NCBI RefSeq assembly: GCF_035440685.1
Contig: NZ_DAORMW010000019.1
From: Accumulibacter appositus
GTDB lineage: Bacteria; Pseudomonadota; Gammaproteobacteria; Burkholderiales; Rhodocyclaceae
DNA length: 64,000 nucleotides
Strand: one strand, 5' to 3'
Shown here: positions 54,050 to 64,000 of the stretch, piece by piece
Position numbering within the stretch: position 1 is the first letter of the stretch
Layout of the letters: each line of letters opens with the position of its first letter
Made by a program: the position numbers and the translations under genes
Notes under the pieces: model-generated
What the model was told of the DNA's origin: nothing
The model's database searches: none
The model's input: only the letters and a program-made list of their open reading frames with translations

Positions 54050-54412
54050 GTGCATTCGCAGGTTCGCTGGTTTTTCCGCTGCCAGGCGGTCGTCACCCTG
54101 GTGGCTGCGTTGATAGCGGGCCTTGCACTGGGGGTCGATGCGGCTGTTTCTGCTGCGCTCGGCGGGGGCATCGCCATCGCTAGCGCTCTGGCCTATGTGT
54201 GGCGGGGCCTGCGGCCAACGGGAACGGCAGTTGTCGATGCGAAAAAGGCGTTCAGTTCTCAGCTTGCCGCCGAAGGGTACAAGTTTGCTGTCACGCTCTT
54301 GCTGTTTGCCCTGGTGTTCAAGGGCTACGCACAGCTCGCCGCCTTGCCGCTCTTCCTTGCGTATGCTGCAACAATTGTCGTTTATTGGATGGCGCTGCTC
54401 AGACAGCACTAG
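54050..54412 (+). CDS. atpI: ATP synthase accessory protein AtpI
   Basis: 120-residue membrane protein with four helices, the assembly factor encoded first in atp operons. I use a GTG at 54050 (VHSQVRWFFRCQAVVTLVAAL) with GGAGGGG seven bases before it; the frame is open upstream but covers the promoter. Position before atpB supports the call more than sequence does. Confidence 0.82.
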   Translation: MHSQVRWFFRCQAVVTLVAALIAGLALGVDAAVSAALGGGIAIASALAYVWRGLRPTGTAVVDAKKAFSSQLAAEGYKFAVTLLLFALVFKGYAQLAALPLFLAYAATIVVYWMALLRQH

Positions 54413-54429
54413 TCAAACAGGGGAAAAAC

Positions 54430-55200
54430 ATGGCTTCAGGCGAAGCGTTAACGACCAGTGGATACATCGTCCATCACCTGACCAACAACACGGTTGGTGA
54501 AGGGTTCTGGACCCTGCACCTGGACACCTTGTTCGTCTCGGGAATTATCGGGCTGGTCGCCTTTCTCGGCATGGCCAAGGTCGCCAGGATGGCGACCTCC
54601 GGTGTTCCTGGCCCGTTGCAGAGTTTCATCGAGCTTCTGCTGTCCTTTGTCGATCAGCAGGTCAAGGATACCTACCATGGCAGAAGCCCGCTGGTGACCC
54701 CGCTGGCGGTCACCATCTTCGTCTGGGTATTCCTGATGAATGCCATGGACCTGATCCCGGTCGATTTCCTGCCGCTGATTCTCGGCGTGTTCGGCATCCA
54801 TTATTTCAAGGCGGTGCCGACCACCGATCCCAACCTGACCTTCGCCATGTCCCTGACGGTATTCACGATCATGATCGTCATGGGGATCAAGGTAAAAGGT
54901 GCGTCGGGCTTTCTGCACGAAGTGTTTTGCGTTCCGTTCGGCGCCAAGCTGGCCCCGATCAACCTGCTCTTCCGGATTATTGAAGACATCGCCAAGCCGA
55001 TCTCTCTCTCGCTGCGTCTTTTCGGCAACATGTACGCCGGCGAGATGGTGTTCATCCTGATCGCCCTTCTGGGTGTCTGGCAGCTGCCGCTGGCTCTGCC
55101 CTGGGCCCTGTTCCACATCCTGATCATCACCCTGCAGGCTTTCGTGTTCATGATGTTGACCATCGTCTACCTGTCGATGGCCAGCGAGTCGCACGGTTAG
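54430..55200 (+). CDS. atpB: ATP synthase F0 subunit a
   Basis: 256-residue proton-channel subunit. The essential arginine is in SLSLRLFGNMYAGEMVF, and the preceding PINLLFRIIEDIAKPIS is typical. Start MASGEALTTSGYIVHHL after a GGGGAA ribosome site; six membrane helices are visible. Confidence 0.97.
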   Translation: MASGEALTTSGYIVHHLTNNTVGEGFWTLHLDTLFVSGIIGLVAFLGMAKVARMATSGVPGPLQSFIELLLSFVDQQVKDTYHGRSPLVTPLAVTIFVWVFLMNAMDLIPVDFLPLILGVFGIHYFKAVPTTDPNLTFAMSLTVFTIMIVMGIKVKGASGFLHEVFCVPFGAKLAPINLLFRIIEDIAKPISLSLRLFGNMYAGEMVFILIALLGVWQLPLALPWALFHILIITLQAFVFMMLTIVYLSMASESHG

Positions 55201-55287
55201 TCTGGATTGCCGGGTCCCCTGTTCATCCGCTTAATTCACGTCGTTCCTGTTTAACCCATTTAGCATTTTTTGTTAGGAGAACCACCA

Positions 55288-55557
55288 ATGGAAGCCGCTC
55301 TGTCAATGTTGCTTGGTAACACCGCCATCGCCGTCGCCATCCTGATCGGGGCGGGCGCCCTTGGTACCGCTATCGGGTTTGGTATTCTTGGTGGTCGCTT
55401 CCTCGAAGGCGCTGCTCGTCAGCCGGAAATGATTCCTACCCTCCAGGTCAAGATGTTCATCGTTGCCGGCCTCCTCGACGCGGTGACCATGATCGGTGTC
55501 GGTATCGCCCTGTTCATGCTCTTTGCGAACCCCTTCATCGCCGTCGTCAAGGGCTGA
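55288..55557 (+). CDS. atpE: ATP synthase F0 subunit c
   Basis: 89-residue hairpin of two helices. The GAGALGTAIGFGILGG helix, the polar loop ARQPE and the ion-binding aspartate in AGLLDAVTMIGVGIAL are seen; no sodium-type Gln/Glu pattern, so proton coupling is expected. GGAGA lies before the ATG. Confidence 0.97.
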   Translation: MEAALSMLLGNTAIAVAILIGAGALGTAIGFGILGGRFLEGAARQPEMIPTLQVKMFIVAGLLDAVTMIGVGIALFMLFANPFIAVVKG

Positions 55558-55597
55558 TCGCTTCTCCTTTCTGACTCACCCTTAAAAGGAGGTTAGC

Positions 55598-56068
55598 GTG
55601 AATATCAACGCAACTTTGTTTGGCCAAGCGGTCTGGTTCGGGGTCTTCATCTGGATCACCATGAAGTACGTCTGGCCACCGATACAGAAGGCCATTGCTG
55701 ATCGTCAGACGCTGATCGCGGACGGGCTTGCCGCTGGCGAGCGCGGGAAGCACGAGCTCGAGCTGGCCTCGAAGCGTTCCGCAGATTCCCTGCGGGAAGC
55801 CAAGGTGAAGTCGGCCGAGATCGTCGTCGCCGCCGAAAAGCGCGCCTTACAGGTGATTGAAGAGGCGAAGCTGGCAGCAAGAGTCGAAGCCGACAAGGTG
55901 GTCGCCTCGGCACAGGCCGAGATTGCTCAGCAGGTCGAGCAGGCCAGAGCCGAACTGAGCGGCAAAGTTGCCGATCTCGCCATCGCCGGTGCCGAGCGCA
56001 TCCTGAAGCGTGAGGTCGATGCCAAGGCGCATGCCGAGATGCTGGCCGCACTGAAGCAGGAACTCTGA
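55598..56068 (+). CDS. atpF: ATP synthase F0 subunit b
   Basis: 156-residue peripheral-stalk subunit: one N-terminal membrane helix (LFGQAVWFGVFIWITMKYVWPPI) then a long charged, alanine-rich coiled coil to the end. GTG start at 55598 would also be possible only with AGGAGG upstream, which is present; the codon used is GTG. It lies between atpE and atpH. Confidence 0.95.
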   Translation: MNINATLFGQAVWFGVFIWITMKYVWPPIQKAIADRQTLIADGLAAGERGKHELELASKRSADSLREAKVKSAEIVVAAEKRALQVIEEAKLAARVEADKVVASAQAEIAQQVEQARAELSGKVADLAIAGAERILKREVDAKAHAEMLAALKQEL

Positions 56069-56072
56069 GACC

Positions 56073-56609
56073 ATGGCCGAACTCGCTACCATTGCGCGTC
56101 CCTACGCTGAAGCGGTGTTCCGCATCGCGTTGGAAAACAAGGCGCTTACGGCTTGGTCCGAGCGGCTGTCGCTGCTTTCCGCAATCGCCGGGGATAGCCA
56201 GATGCGGTCATGCATCGGCAATCCCGAACTGTCTGCTGCGCAGAAGAGCGAGCTCTTCAAGTCGCTGGCTGGCGAGGCGCTGGCGGGCAGTGAAGCCAAT
56301 CTGATCGAGGTTCTCGCCGCCAACGAGCGGCTTTCCGCCTTGCCGGAAATCGCGGACCTGTTCGAGACACTCAAGGCCAGCCAGGAGGGCGTCAAGGAAG
56401 CGACGATCTACAGCGCTTTTCCGGTCAACGCGACGCAGCGCAAGGCGCTGATCGCGGACCTCGAAGCGCGCTTCAAGACCCGGCTGACTGCCGACGTGGT
56501 CGTCGATCAATCATTGATCGGCGGCGTAAAGATTGTGGTTGGCGACCAGGTCCTCGACACTTCCGTGCGCGGAAAATTGGAGAGCCTGCGGTTGGCGCTC
56601 AAGAACTAG
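56073..56609 (+). CDS. atpH: ATP synthase F1 subunit delta
   Basis: 178 residues linking the F1 head to the b stalk. Start MAELATIARPYAEAVF is the family signature, and DQSLIGGVKIVVGDQVLDTSVRGKL is the conserved C-terminal motif. Four bases after atpF. Confidence 0.96.
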   Translation: MAELATIARPYAEAVFRIALENKALTAWSERLSLLSAIAGDSQMRSCIGNPELSAAQKSELFKSLAGEALAGSEANLIEVLAANERLSALPEIADLFETLKASQEGVKEATIYSAFPVNATQRKALIADLEARFKTRLTADVVVDQSLIGGVKIVVGDQVLDTSVRGKLESLRLALKN

Positions 56610-56619
56610 GAGAATTTCC

Positions 56620-58158
<1,539 letters not shown>

Positions 58159-58179
58159 TGATCGATCGAGGAGGTTGCC

Positions 58180-59043
58180 ATGCCTAGCGGCAAGGAAATC
58201 CGCAACAAGATCAAGAGCATCGAGAGCACGGCCAAGATCACCAAGGCCATGCAGATGGTTGCTGCATCAAAAATGCGCAAGGCGCAGGACAGGATGCGCG
58301 CGGCTCGCCCTTACGGTGAGAAGATTCGTCTGGTAGCCGGCAACCTCTCGCATGCCTTGACCGACTACCGCCATCCTTTCCTGACGGTGCGTGAGGACGT
58401 GAAGGCCATCGGCTTGATCGCCATCACTTCCGACAAGGGACTGTGCGGCGGCCTGAACACCAACCTCTTGCGTCTCGCGTTGGGAAAGATGAAAGAGTGG
58501 GATGCCGAAGGCAAGAAGCTGAAAGTCACGACGATTGGTAGCAAGGGGCTGGGCTTCATGCAGCGCGCCGGCGCCGACATCGTTTCACAGCTGACCGGTC
58601 TTGGTGACACGCCCCACCTGGAAAAGCTTATCGGCCCGGTCAAGGTTCAGCTCGACGCCTACATCAACGGCGAGATCGACGTCCTGTACATCGCCTGCAC
58701 GCAGTTCATCAACACCATGAAACAGGAACCGACCTTCTACCAGTTACTGCCGCTGGCCGGCGAACTGGTTGGCGGCGGCGAGAATCGCTGGGACTATATT
58801 TACGAGCCCGATGCCAAGACGGTGATCGATGACCTGCTCGTGCGCTATGTCGAGGCAATGATCTACCAGGCCGTGGCCGAGAATATGGCTTCCGAACAGA
58901 GTGCCCGCATGGTCGCCATGAAGTCCGCTTCGGATAACGCCAAGAACGTCATCGGTGAACTCAAGCTGGTGTACAACAAAGCTCGTCAGGCCGCTATTAC
59001 GCAAGAGATTTCAGAGATTTGCGGCGGCGCAGCGGCTGTCTGA
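58180..59043 (+). CDS. atpG: ATP synthase F1 subunit gamma
   Basis: 287-residue rotor shaft. The N-terminal IRNKIKSIESTAKITKAMQMVAASKM and the C-terminal RMVAMKSASDNAKNVI helices are typical. AGGAGG is eight bases upstream of the ATG. Confidence 0.97.
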   Translation: MPSGKEIRNKIKSIESTAKITKAMQMVAASKMRKAQDRMRAARPYGEKIRLVAGNLSHALTDYRHPFLTVREDVKAIGLIAITSDKGLCGGLNTNLLRLALGKMKEWDAEGKKLKVTTIGSKGLGFMQRAGADIVSQLTGLGDTPHLEKLIGPVKVQLDAYINGEIDVLYIACTQFINTMKQEPTFYQLLPLAGELVGGGENRWDYIYEPDAKTVIDDLLVRYVEAMIYQAVAENMASEQSARMVAMKSASDNAKNVIGELKLVYNKARQAAITQEISEICGGAAAV

Positions 59044-59087
59044 CGTCAGACCACGCGATAGTTAGTTTATTGATTAGGGATACAACC

Positions 59088-60488
59088 ATGAATCAAGGAA
59101 GCATTGTTCAGTGTATCGGCGCCGTGGTGGACGTCCAGTTCCCACGTGACGCCATGCCCCACATCTACAACGCCCTCCAGCTCGACAAGGCTGAAGAGTC
59201 GGAGATGTGCGAAACCGATCTGGTGTTCGAAGTTCAGCAGCAACTGGGCGACGGTGTCGTGCGCACGATTGCCATGGGCTCGTCCGATGGTCTCCGTCGC
59301 GGCATGAAGGTCAACGACACCGGTGCCGGTATCTCGGTACCGGTCGGTGACGCCACGATCGGTCGCATCATGAACGTTCTCGGTCGCCCGATCGACGAAG
59401 CCGGGCCAATTGGTACCGACGAGCGGCGCGAGATTCACCAGTTGGCGCCGAAGTTCGACGAACTGTCGCCATCCGTGGATCTTCTGGAAACCGGCATCAA
59501 GGTCATCGACCTGGTCTGCCCTTTCGCCAAGGGTGGTAAGGTCGGTCTGTTCGGCGGCGCCGGTGTCGGCAAGACCGTCAACATGATGGAGCTGATCAAC
59601 AACATCGCCAAACAGCACGCGGGTCTGTCGGTCTTTGCCGGTGTCGGCGAACGTACTCGCGAGGGCAACGACTTCTATCATGAGATGAAGGAGTCCAACG
59701 TCCTCGACAAGGTGGCGATGGTTTTCGGCCAGATGAACGAGCCGCCGGGCAACCGCCTGCGCGTGGCGCTGACCGGATTGACGATGGCCGAGCGCTTCCG
59801 TGACGACGGCCGCGACATTCTCTTCTTTGTCGACAACATCTACCGTTACACTCTGGCGGGTACCGAGGTTTCGGCGCTGCTCGGCCGGATGCCATCCGCG
59901 GTGGGCTATCAGCCGACCCTGGCCGAGGAAATGGGCCGTCTCCAGGAACGCATCTCGTCGACCAAGGTCGGTTCGATCACCTCGATTCAGGCCGTCTATG
60001 TGCCAGCCGATGACCTGACCGACCCGTCGCCGGCAACCACCTTCCAGCACCTCGATTCGACCGTCGTTCTGTCGCGTGATATCGCCTCGCTGGGTATCTA
60101 TCCGGCGGTCGACCCACTCGACTCCACTTCGCGTCAGCTTGACCCACAGGTCGTTGGCGAGGAGCACTACGGCATTGCTCGTGCCGTGCAGATGACTCTC
60201 CAGAAATACAAGGAACTGCGCGACATTATCGCCATTCTCGGCATGGACGAGCTATCGCCGGAAGATAAGCTTGCCGTCTATCGGGCGCGCAAGATTCAGC
60301 GTTTCCTGTCACAGCCGTTCAGTGTGGCCGAGGTTTTCACCGGCTCGCCGGGCAAGTACGTTCCACTCAAGGACACCCTCAAGGGCTTCAAGATGATCGT
60401 CGACGGTGAGTGCGACAACATCCCCGAGCAGGCGTTCTACATGGTTGGCAGCATCGAAGAAGTGCTCGAGAAAGCCAAGACACTCTAG
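59088..60488 (+). CDS. atpD: ATP synthase F1 subunit beta
   Basis: 466-residue catalytic subunit. P-loop GGAGVGKTVNMMEL, catalytic glutamate in AGVGERTREGNDFYHEM and the DELSPEDKLAVYRARKIQRFLSQPF region (shown here in part) are conserved. Start MNQGSIVQCIGAVVDVQFP chosen over an upstream in-frame codon inside atpG. Confidence 0.98.
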   Translation: MNQGSIVQCIGAVVDVQFPRDAMPHIYNALQLDKAEESEMCETDLVFEVQQQLGDGVVRTIAMGSSDGLRRGMKVNDTGAGISVPVGDATIGRIMNVLGRPIDEAGPIGTDERREIHQLAPKFDELSPSVDLLETGIKVIDLVCPFAKGGKVGLFGGAGVGKTVNMMELINNIAKQHAGLSVFAGVGERTREGNDFYHEMKESNVLDKVAMVFGQMNEPPGNRLRVALTGLTMAERFRDDGRDILFFVDNIYRYTLAGTEVSALLGRMPSAVGYQPTLAEEMGRLQERISSTKVGSITSIQAVYVPADDLTDPSPATTFQHLDSTVVLSRDIASLGIYPAVDPLDSTSRQLDPQVVGEEHYGIARAVQMTLQKYKELRDIIAILGMDELSPEDKLAVYRARKIQRFLSQPFSVAEVFTGSPGKYVPLKDTLKGFKMIVDGECDNIPEQAFYMVGSIEEVLEKAKTL

Positions 60489-60507
60489 AGCAGGCTAGGA
60501 GAACATC

Positions 60508-60536
60508 GTTTCCGCACCCCTTTCGGGTGCGGAAAC
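60508..60536 (+). other. Hairpin in the atpD-atpC spacer
   Basis: GTTTCCGCACCC-CTTTC-GGGTGCGGAAAC, a 12-pair perfect stem with five-base loop and no T-run. It could protect or process the long atp message, adjusting the ratio of epsilon to other subunits. Confidence 0.6.
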
Positions 60537-60558
60537 GACTCAGCAAGGGAAGAAGATC

Positions 60559-60978
60559 ATGTCACTCAGAGTACATGTCGACGTTGTCAGCGCAGAGGAG
60601 TTGATTTTTTCCGGGCAGACCGACTTCGCGGTATTTCCAGGCGAGGCCGGCGAGCTCGGCATCTATCCGCGTCACACGCCGCTTCTGACACGCATCAGGC
60701 CGGGCACGGTGCGCCTTAAGATTCCGGACCGTGAAGAATACGAGCTGGTCTATGTGTCCGGCGGGATGCTTGAAGTGCAGCCGGCCTTGATTACTGTCCT
60801 GGCCGATACCGCGGTTCGCGCGGCTGACCTTGATGAGGCCAAGGCGATCGAAGCCAAGCGCCGCGCAGAGGAGATGCTTCGGGATCACAGCTCCGATGTT
60901 GGTCTGGCTGCGGCGGAAGCCGAGCTGGCCCAGGCGGTTGCGCAGCTGGCAGCCATCAAGAAGCTGCGTCCGCGCTGA
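60559..60978 (+). CDS. atpC: ATP synthase F1 subunit epsilon
   Basis: 139 residues. The N-terminal beta sandwich has VVSAEELIFSG and FPGEAGELGIYPRHTPLLTRIRPG (family marks), the C-terminal helices run from about 90. Last gene of the operon, followed by a strong terminator. Confidence 0.96.
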   Translation: MSLRVHVDVVSAEELIFSGQTDFAVFPGEAGELGIYPRHTPLLTRIRPGTVRLKIPDREEYELVYVSGGMLEVQPALITVLADTAVRAADLDEAKAIEAKRRAEEMLRDHSSDVGLAAAEAELAQAVAQLAAIKKLRPR

Positions 60979-61020
60979 CTCTCAACAACGGGCGGCGCAA
61001 TGCTTGCCCGGTCGCACGGA

Positions 61021-61051
61021 AAAAAATGGGCGGCTGAGGCCGCCCATTTTT
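61021..61051. terminator. Bidirectional terminator after atpC and ubiJ
   Basis: AAAAAATGGGCGGC-TGAG-GCCGCCCATTTTT: a long stem with A-run on the left and T-run on the right, so it can end transcripts of atpC (plus) and of ubiJ (minus), whose stop is 29 bases to the right. Confidence 0.9.
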
Positions 61052-61079
61052 CATTCCGTCGACCGGAAAAAAAATCAGG

Positions 61080-61679
61080 CTAGCGTACTCGGCCGACTGC
61101 TGCTAGCGCAGCGCGATCCATCCGTCCAAGGCGCTTTTCGAGCCGTGAGCAATCGTCCCGAAGGGCGTCTACTGCGGCACAGAAAGCTTCAATGTCGCGG
61201 CGCGGCGCAACGGCTTTCTCTTCTTCGGTGAGGTACTCCGCCAGGCCCAAGGCCAGATTTTGGGCACTGCGCGCCTGCCACTGCGCCACTCCCTTTAGCA
61301 GCCGCGTGGCCCGCCGGCCGACAATGTCGCCAAGCACTTGCGACAGGTCGTGCTCGACATCCCAGCGCAGGTTGCGGAAAACGAAAGCCAGAGTCTCCGC
61401 CAGATCCACCGATCCCGAGATGGTCGCCGCTGAAAACAGCGACGGCCGATCGGTCAGCGCACGCAGCGGCGCGTTGTCGGGCAGGCGAATGCTGACCGCC
61501 ACGGGTGCAGCAGCCTCGGCGGCGGTCAGTAAGCCGGACTCCAGTATCGTAAACTGCAAGCGTACGCTGGCGAACTCGAGGCGCGCTGTCTGCCCGGCAA
61601 AGCCAGTCAGGCGCGCACGAGCCCAGTCTTCGCCGGTCAGCAGGTGATTAATGACCGCCAGCGGCGGCTGGGCCCACAT
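61080..61679 (-). CDS. ubiJ: Ubiquinone biosynthesis accessory factor UbiJ (SCP2 domain)
   Basis: 199-residue cytoplasmic lipid-binding protein of the UbiJ/YigP type: N-terminal SCP2 domain and a C-terminal helical tail. Start MWAQPPLAVINHLL at 61679 fits the family; the frame is open upstream only within the neighbouring gene. Linkage to ubiE on the same strand supports a role in ubiquinone synthesis; one gene intervenes. Confidence 0.85.
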   Translation of the reverse strand: MWAQPPLAVINHLLTGEDWARARLTGFAGQTARLEFASVRLQFTILESGLLTAAEAAAPVAVSIRLPDNAPLRALTDRPSLFSAATISGSVDLAETLAFVFRNLRWDVEHDLSQVLGDIVGRRATRLLKGVAQWQARSAQNLALGLAEYLTEEEKAVAPRRDIEAFCAAVDALRDDCSRLEKRLGRMDRAALAAVGRVR

Positions 61680-61684
61680 GCGCT

Positions 61685-62575
61685 TCAGGAAGCCTGCTGA
61701 ATTCCGGCGACCACCCAGCCACCCGGCCCGTCGACCGGCTTGGTCAGGTTCCACACTTCGTCAAAGGGCTCGGCAGTCGCGTCCGCTTCCTCGCGGATCA
61801 TGCCCTTCATACGCACGCTGGCAATATGACGCTTACCCTCCGTGAGGACCTCTAGGAGCTCGGCATCGACGGTCACCACGTCCGTTTGCTGCGCCGCTTC
61901 GCCCCGTTCGCCCATTTGCAGCTTAATCTCGGCAAAAACTTCCGGGGTGACGAACTCGCGGATGTCCTCCATATTTCCTGCGTCATTTGCCGCTTGCATA
62001 CGAACGAAATTCAGCTTGGCGACGCGTAGAAAGCCTTCCACGTCGAAGCCTGCCGGAATGCCTGCTGGGACTTGCGCTGCCATGTTTCCGGCGGTACCAG
62101 AACTGTGCTCCGGCCGCCCGGTGCCCGGCAGACCCAGGTGAGCGTCAAAGCGCTGCGCCGGCGGTGGCACAGCCGCCGGCCCGCCAGCGCCAGCAAACCG
62201 CAACGGCTCGCCAGCCCCTGCCGGCGACGCAGCTTTGCGACGAAACAGCAGCTTGAAGACGAAAAACGCGGCCATCGCCAGCAACGCGATCATCACCAGG
62301 TTGGCCATTCCCTCACCAAGACCAAAATGCGACAGCAAGGCTGCAATGCCCAGGCCAGCAGCAAGCCCGGCCAAGGGGCCCATCCAGTTGCGCTTGGGTG
62401 CCGCTGCTGCGGGCGACGCAGAGTTAGCTGGCGCTGGTGCGGCCTTCTGTGGTGGGGTCGCCTGACGCTGCATACCCATCGACCGTCCGCCGCCAAAGCG
62501 CTTGGCTTCGGCACTTTCGACCATGAGCCCAAACGTAAAGGCGCAAACCGCCACAGCTAGAAAAAATCTCTTCAC
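61685..62575 (-). CDS. Tim44-like domain protein, exported or membrane-anchored
   Basis: 296 residues: signal peptide (FFLAVAVCAFTFGLMVESAEA), a Gly/Arg/Gln-rich stretch, a membrane segment pair near 66-112 (MGPLAGLAAGLGIAALLSHF, MANLVMIALLAMAAFFVFKLLF), a disordered linker and a C-terminal Tim44-like domain (about 175-295, VEGFLRVAKLNFVRMQAAND). Function unknown in bacteria. It lies between ubiE and ubiJ with gaps of 14 and 5 bases, so is in their operon. Confidence 0.88.
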   Translation of the reverse strand: MKRFFLAVAVCAFTFGLMVESAEAKRFGGGRSMGMQRQATPPQKAAPAPANSASPAAAAPKRNWMGPLAGLAAGLGIAALLSHFGLGEGMANLVMIALLAMAAFFVFKLLFRRKAASPAGAGEPLRFAGAGGPAAVPPPAQRFDAHLGLPGTGRPEHSSGTAGNMAAQVPAGIPAGFDVEGFLRVAKLNFVRMQAANDAGNMEDIREFVTPEVFAEIKLQMGERGEAAQQTDVVTVDAELLEVLTEGKRHIASVRMKGMIREEADATAEPFDEVWNLTKPVDGPGGWVVAGIQQAS

Positions 62576-62589
62576 AACTTTCTCCTTTT

Positions 62590-63330
62590 TCAGAACTTGA
62601 AACCGCGATGCAGGGCAACCACGCCGAGAGCCAAATTGAAATATTCGACACGTTCGAGGCCTGCCTGTTCCATCAAGACTTTCAGGCCCTCCTGGTCAGG
62701 ATGGACCCGTATCGATTCCGCGAGATAGCGGTAACTTGCCTCGTCGCGAGTGATCATCTGCCCGAGGCGCGGGATCACCTTGAACGAGTAGAAGTCGTAA
62801 GCCGGCGCCAGGGGCTTCCAGACTTGGGAAAACTCCAGCACCAGCAGGCGACCTCCGGGTCGCAGCACCCGATGCATCTCGACGAGTGCACGGTCCTTGT
62901 GCGTCATGTTGCGCAGGCCGAAAGCCACCGTGACACAGTCGAAGAAGTCGTCTGGAAAAGGCAGTTTTTCCGCGTCGCACTGAGCGACGCGCACGATTGC
63001 ACCGCGATCGCACAGGCGGTCGCGGCCGCGTGTGAGCATGGCGTTGTTGATGTCGGTCAGCCACACCTCACCGTTGCTGCCGAGCTTCTTGGCAAAGGCC
63101 AGGGCAAGGTCACCGGTTCCTCCCGCCACATCGAGAACGCGGGCTTTATCGCGGACGCCGCTTTTGGCGATGGCAAACGTCTTCCACAGTCGGTGCAGTC
63201 CGCCCGACATGACATCATTCATCAGGTCGTAACGCTGTGCTACCGAGTCGAATACATCCGCAACGCGTTGCGCCTTTTCGCCTTCGGCGATTTCCTGAAA
63301 ACCGAAATGGGTCGTGCTTCTGTCGTCCAT
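62590..63330 (-). CDS. ubiE: Ubiquinone/menaquinone C-methyltransferase UbiE
   Basis: 246-residue SAM methyltransferase. VLDVAGGTGDLALAFA is SAM motif I, and FDSVAQRYDLMNDVMSGGLHRLWK and FGLRNMTHKDRALVEMHRVLRPGG are UbiE signatures. Start MDDRSTTHFGFQEIAEGEK at 63330 chosen for conservation; the open frame runs further upstream through the DUF971 gene. It methylates the quinone ring carbon. Confidence 0.95.
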   Translation of the reverse strand: MDDRSTTHFGFQEIAEGEKAQRVADVFDSVAQRYDLMNDVMSGGLHRLWKTFAIAKSGVRDKARVLDVAGGTGDLALAFAKKLGSNGEVWLTDINNAMLTRGRDRLCDRGAIVRVAQCDAEKLPFPDDFFDCVTVAFGLRNMTHKDRALVEMHRVLRPGGRLLVLEFSQVWKPLAPAYDFYSFKVIPRLGQMITRDEASYRYLAESIRVHPDQEGLKVLMEQAGLERVEYFNLALGVVALHRGFKF

Positions 63331-63367
63331 CGTTTCAGCCCATGGCAATGAGAAAATGCCGATCTGA

Positions 63368-63796
63368 TCAGCGCTTGCCGCAGCCGCCGGCTGGCGCCTT
63401 GCTCGGGTTGGCACGCGGTTGGCCAGGCTCACGGCTGCCGCCGGCAGCCGCCAAGCGCGCCAGGTACTGACGCCAAAGCTCGTCTTTATGGCTGCCGAGA
63501 TGGTAGAGGATGTCCCAGGAGTAGAGGCCGCTATCGTGGCCATCGGAGAAGACCGGTCGGATGGCGTAGTTGCCGACCGCCTCGATGCGCTCGATGCCAA
63601 TTTCTCGCTTGCCGACTTGCAGGACTTCCTGGCCCGGGCCGTGGCCGCGTGCCTCTGCCGATGGGGTGAACACGCGCAATAACTCGTAGCTAAGCTCGAA
63701 ACGCTCGCCGTCCGCAAAAACGAGCTCCAACATACGCGACTTCTGGTGCAGTTTGATTTCGGTCGGGATTTTCGTGGTCTCGTCCAGGCCAGCCAT
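63368..63796 (-). CDS. DUF971 protein
   Basis: 142 residues, DUF971 (gamma-butyrobetaine hydroxylase N-terminal-like). Core blocks PTEIKLHQKSRMLELVFADG, FSDGHDSGLYSWDILYHL are family marks. The C-terminal GGCGKR and one cysteine could bind metal, but the family's role is not settled; it often sits before ubiE as here, 37 bases apart. Confidence 0.88.
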   Translation of the reverse strand: MAGLDETTKIPTEIKLHQKSRMLELVFADGERFELSYELLRVFTPSAEARGHGPGQEVLQVGKREIGIERIEAVGNYAIRPVFSDGHDSGLYSWDILYHLGSHKDELWRQYLARLAAAGGSREPGQPRANPSKAPAGGCGKR

Positions 63797-63997
63797 GAAT
63801 GCCTCTATCAGCGATCGGGCCGCTCATGATAGCGCAAAACGCGCCTCGGCAAGCGCCGCGCGCTGACGGTGCCAGGGCAATCGCATGAATGCCAACGTCG
63901 TCGACCGTCCGAAATAATCGTTTACGCTCAAAGAGTTACGAAAGAGCTGTTCACAGCCCCTTGATTTGTGTAGTTTTCTGTCTTTTTGGAGTTTTCC

Positions 63998-64000
63998 ATG
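63998..64000 (+). CDS. Probable start codon of a plus-strand gene continuing past the window
   Basis: The final ATG is preceded by TTTTTGGAG seven bases away, a plausible ribosome site. Nothing of the protein is visible. The 200-base gap before it, divergent from the DUF971 gene, shows no other feature. Confidence 0.35.

Overview
The window is about 64 kb of the replication-origin region of a betaproteobacterial chromosome. Gene content and order (dnaA-dnaN-gyrB without recF, rpmH-rnpA-yidD-yidC-mnmE, mnmG-rsmG-parA-parB-atpIBEFHAGDC, def-fmt, ntrYX-trkAH, dprA-smg-topB) point to the Rhodocyclales. The membrane pyrophosphatase beside a phosphofructokinase would fit a Candidatus Accumulibacter-like polyphosphate accumulator. 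That genus guess is inference; there is no 16S rRNA here. I see no insertion sequence, prophage or CRISPR array.

Layout. 1-8.8 kb, minus strand: rsmB, a DUF4390 gene, ntrY, ntrX, trkA, trkH and the 5' part of hemE. 8.9-10.8 kb, plus: a CDF metal transporter and a secreted S1/P1 nuclease. 10.8-13.3 kb, minus: htpX, fmt, def. 13.4-19.2 kb, plus: a LysM protein, dprA, smg, topB. 19.2-24.9 kb: oxyR and an rsuA-type gene, a DUF1840 gene and an amidase, thiC with a TPP riboswitch, tRNA-Glu and tRNA-Ala. 25-34 kb: a kinase-like protein, pyrF, a double-length eukaryote-type phosphofructokinase, and a membrane pyrophosphatase flanked by two paralogous proteins of unknown function. 34-39.7 kb, minus: gyrB, dnaN, dnaA. 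From rpmH (39.7 kb) to atpC (61 kb) most genes are on plus; the exceptions are a TPR response regulator and ahpF/ahpC. 61-63.8 kb, minus: ubiJ, a Tim44-like gene, ubiE and a DUF971 gene.

Origin and segregation. Coding strand switches at dnaA/rpmH. The dnaA-dnaN spacer is AT-rich with a cluster of DnaA-box-like sites, and a perfect DnaA box lies between dnaA and rpmH. Two exact parS-type 16-mers lie at 10.8 and 19.2 kb, both where convergent genes meet, and parA/parB are at 52-54 kb. The window therefore holds a whole ParABS system plus origin.

Regulation visible in sequence: a full four-element OxyR operator upstream of ahpC (OxyR itself is encoded at 19-20 kb), an intrinsic terminator or attenuator between ahpC and ahpF, the thiC TPP riboswitch, and hairpins in and after the atp operon.

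Unexplained structure: a family of dispersed intergenic repeats (up to about 190 bp, ending in a short GTCGC/GCGAC hairpin) in at least five places, with two more copies of the hairpin alone; the paralog pair around hppA; the animal-like phosphofructokinase; and an mnmE that seems to start at CTG inside yidC.
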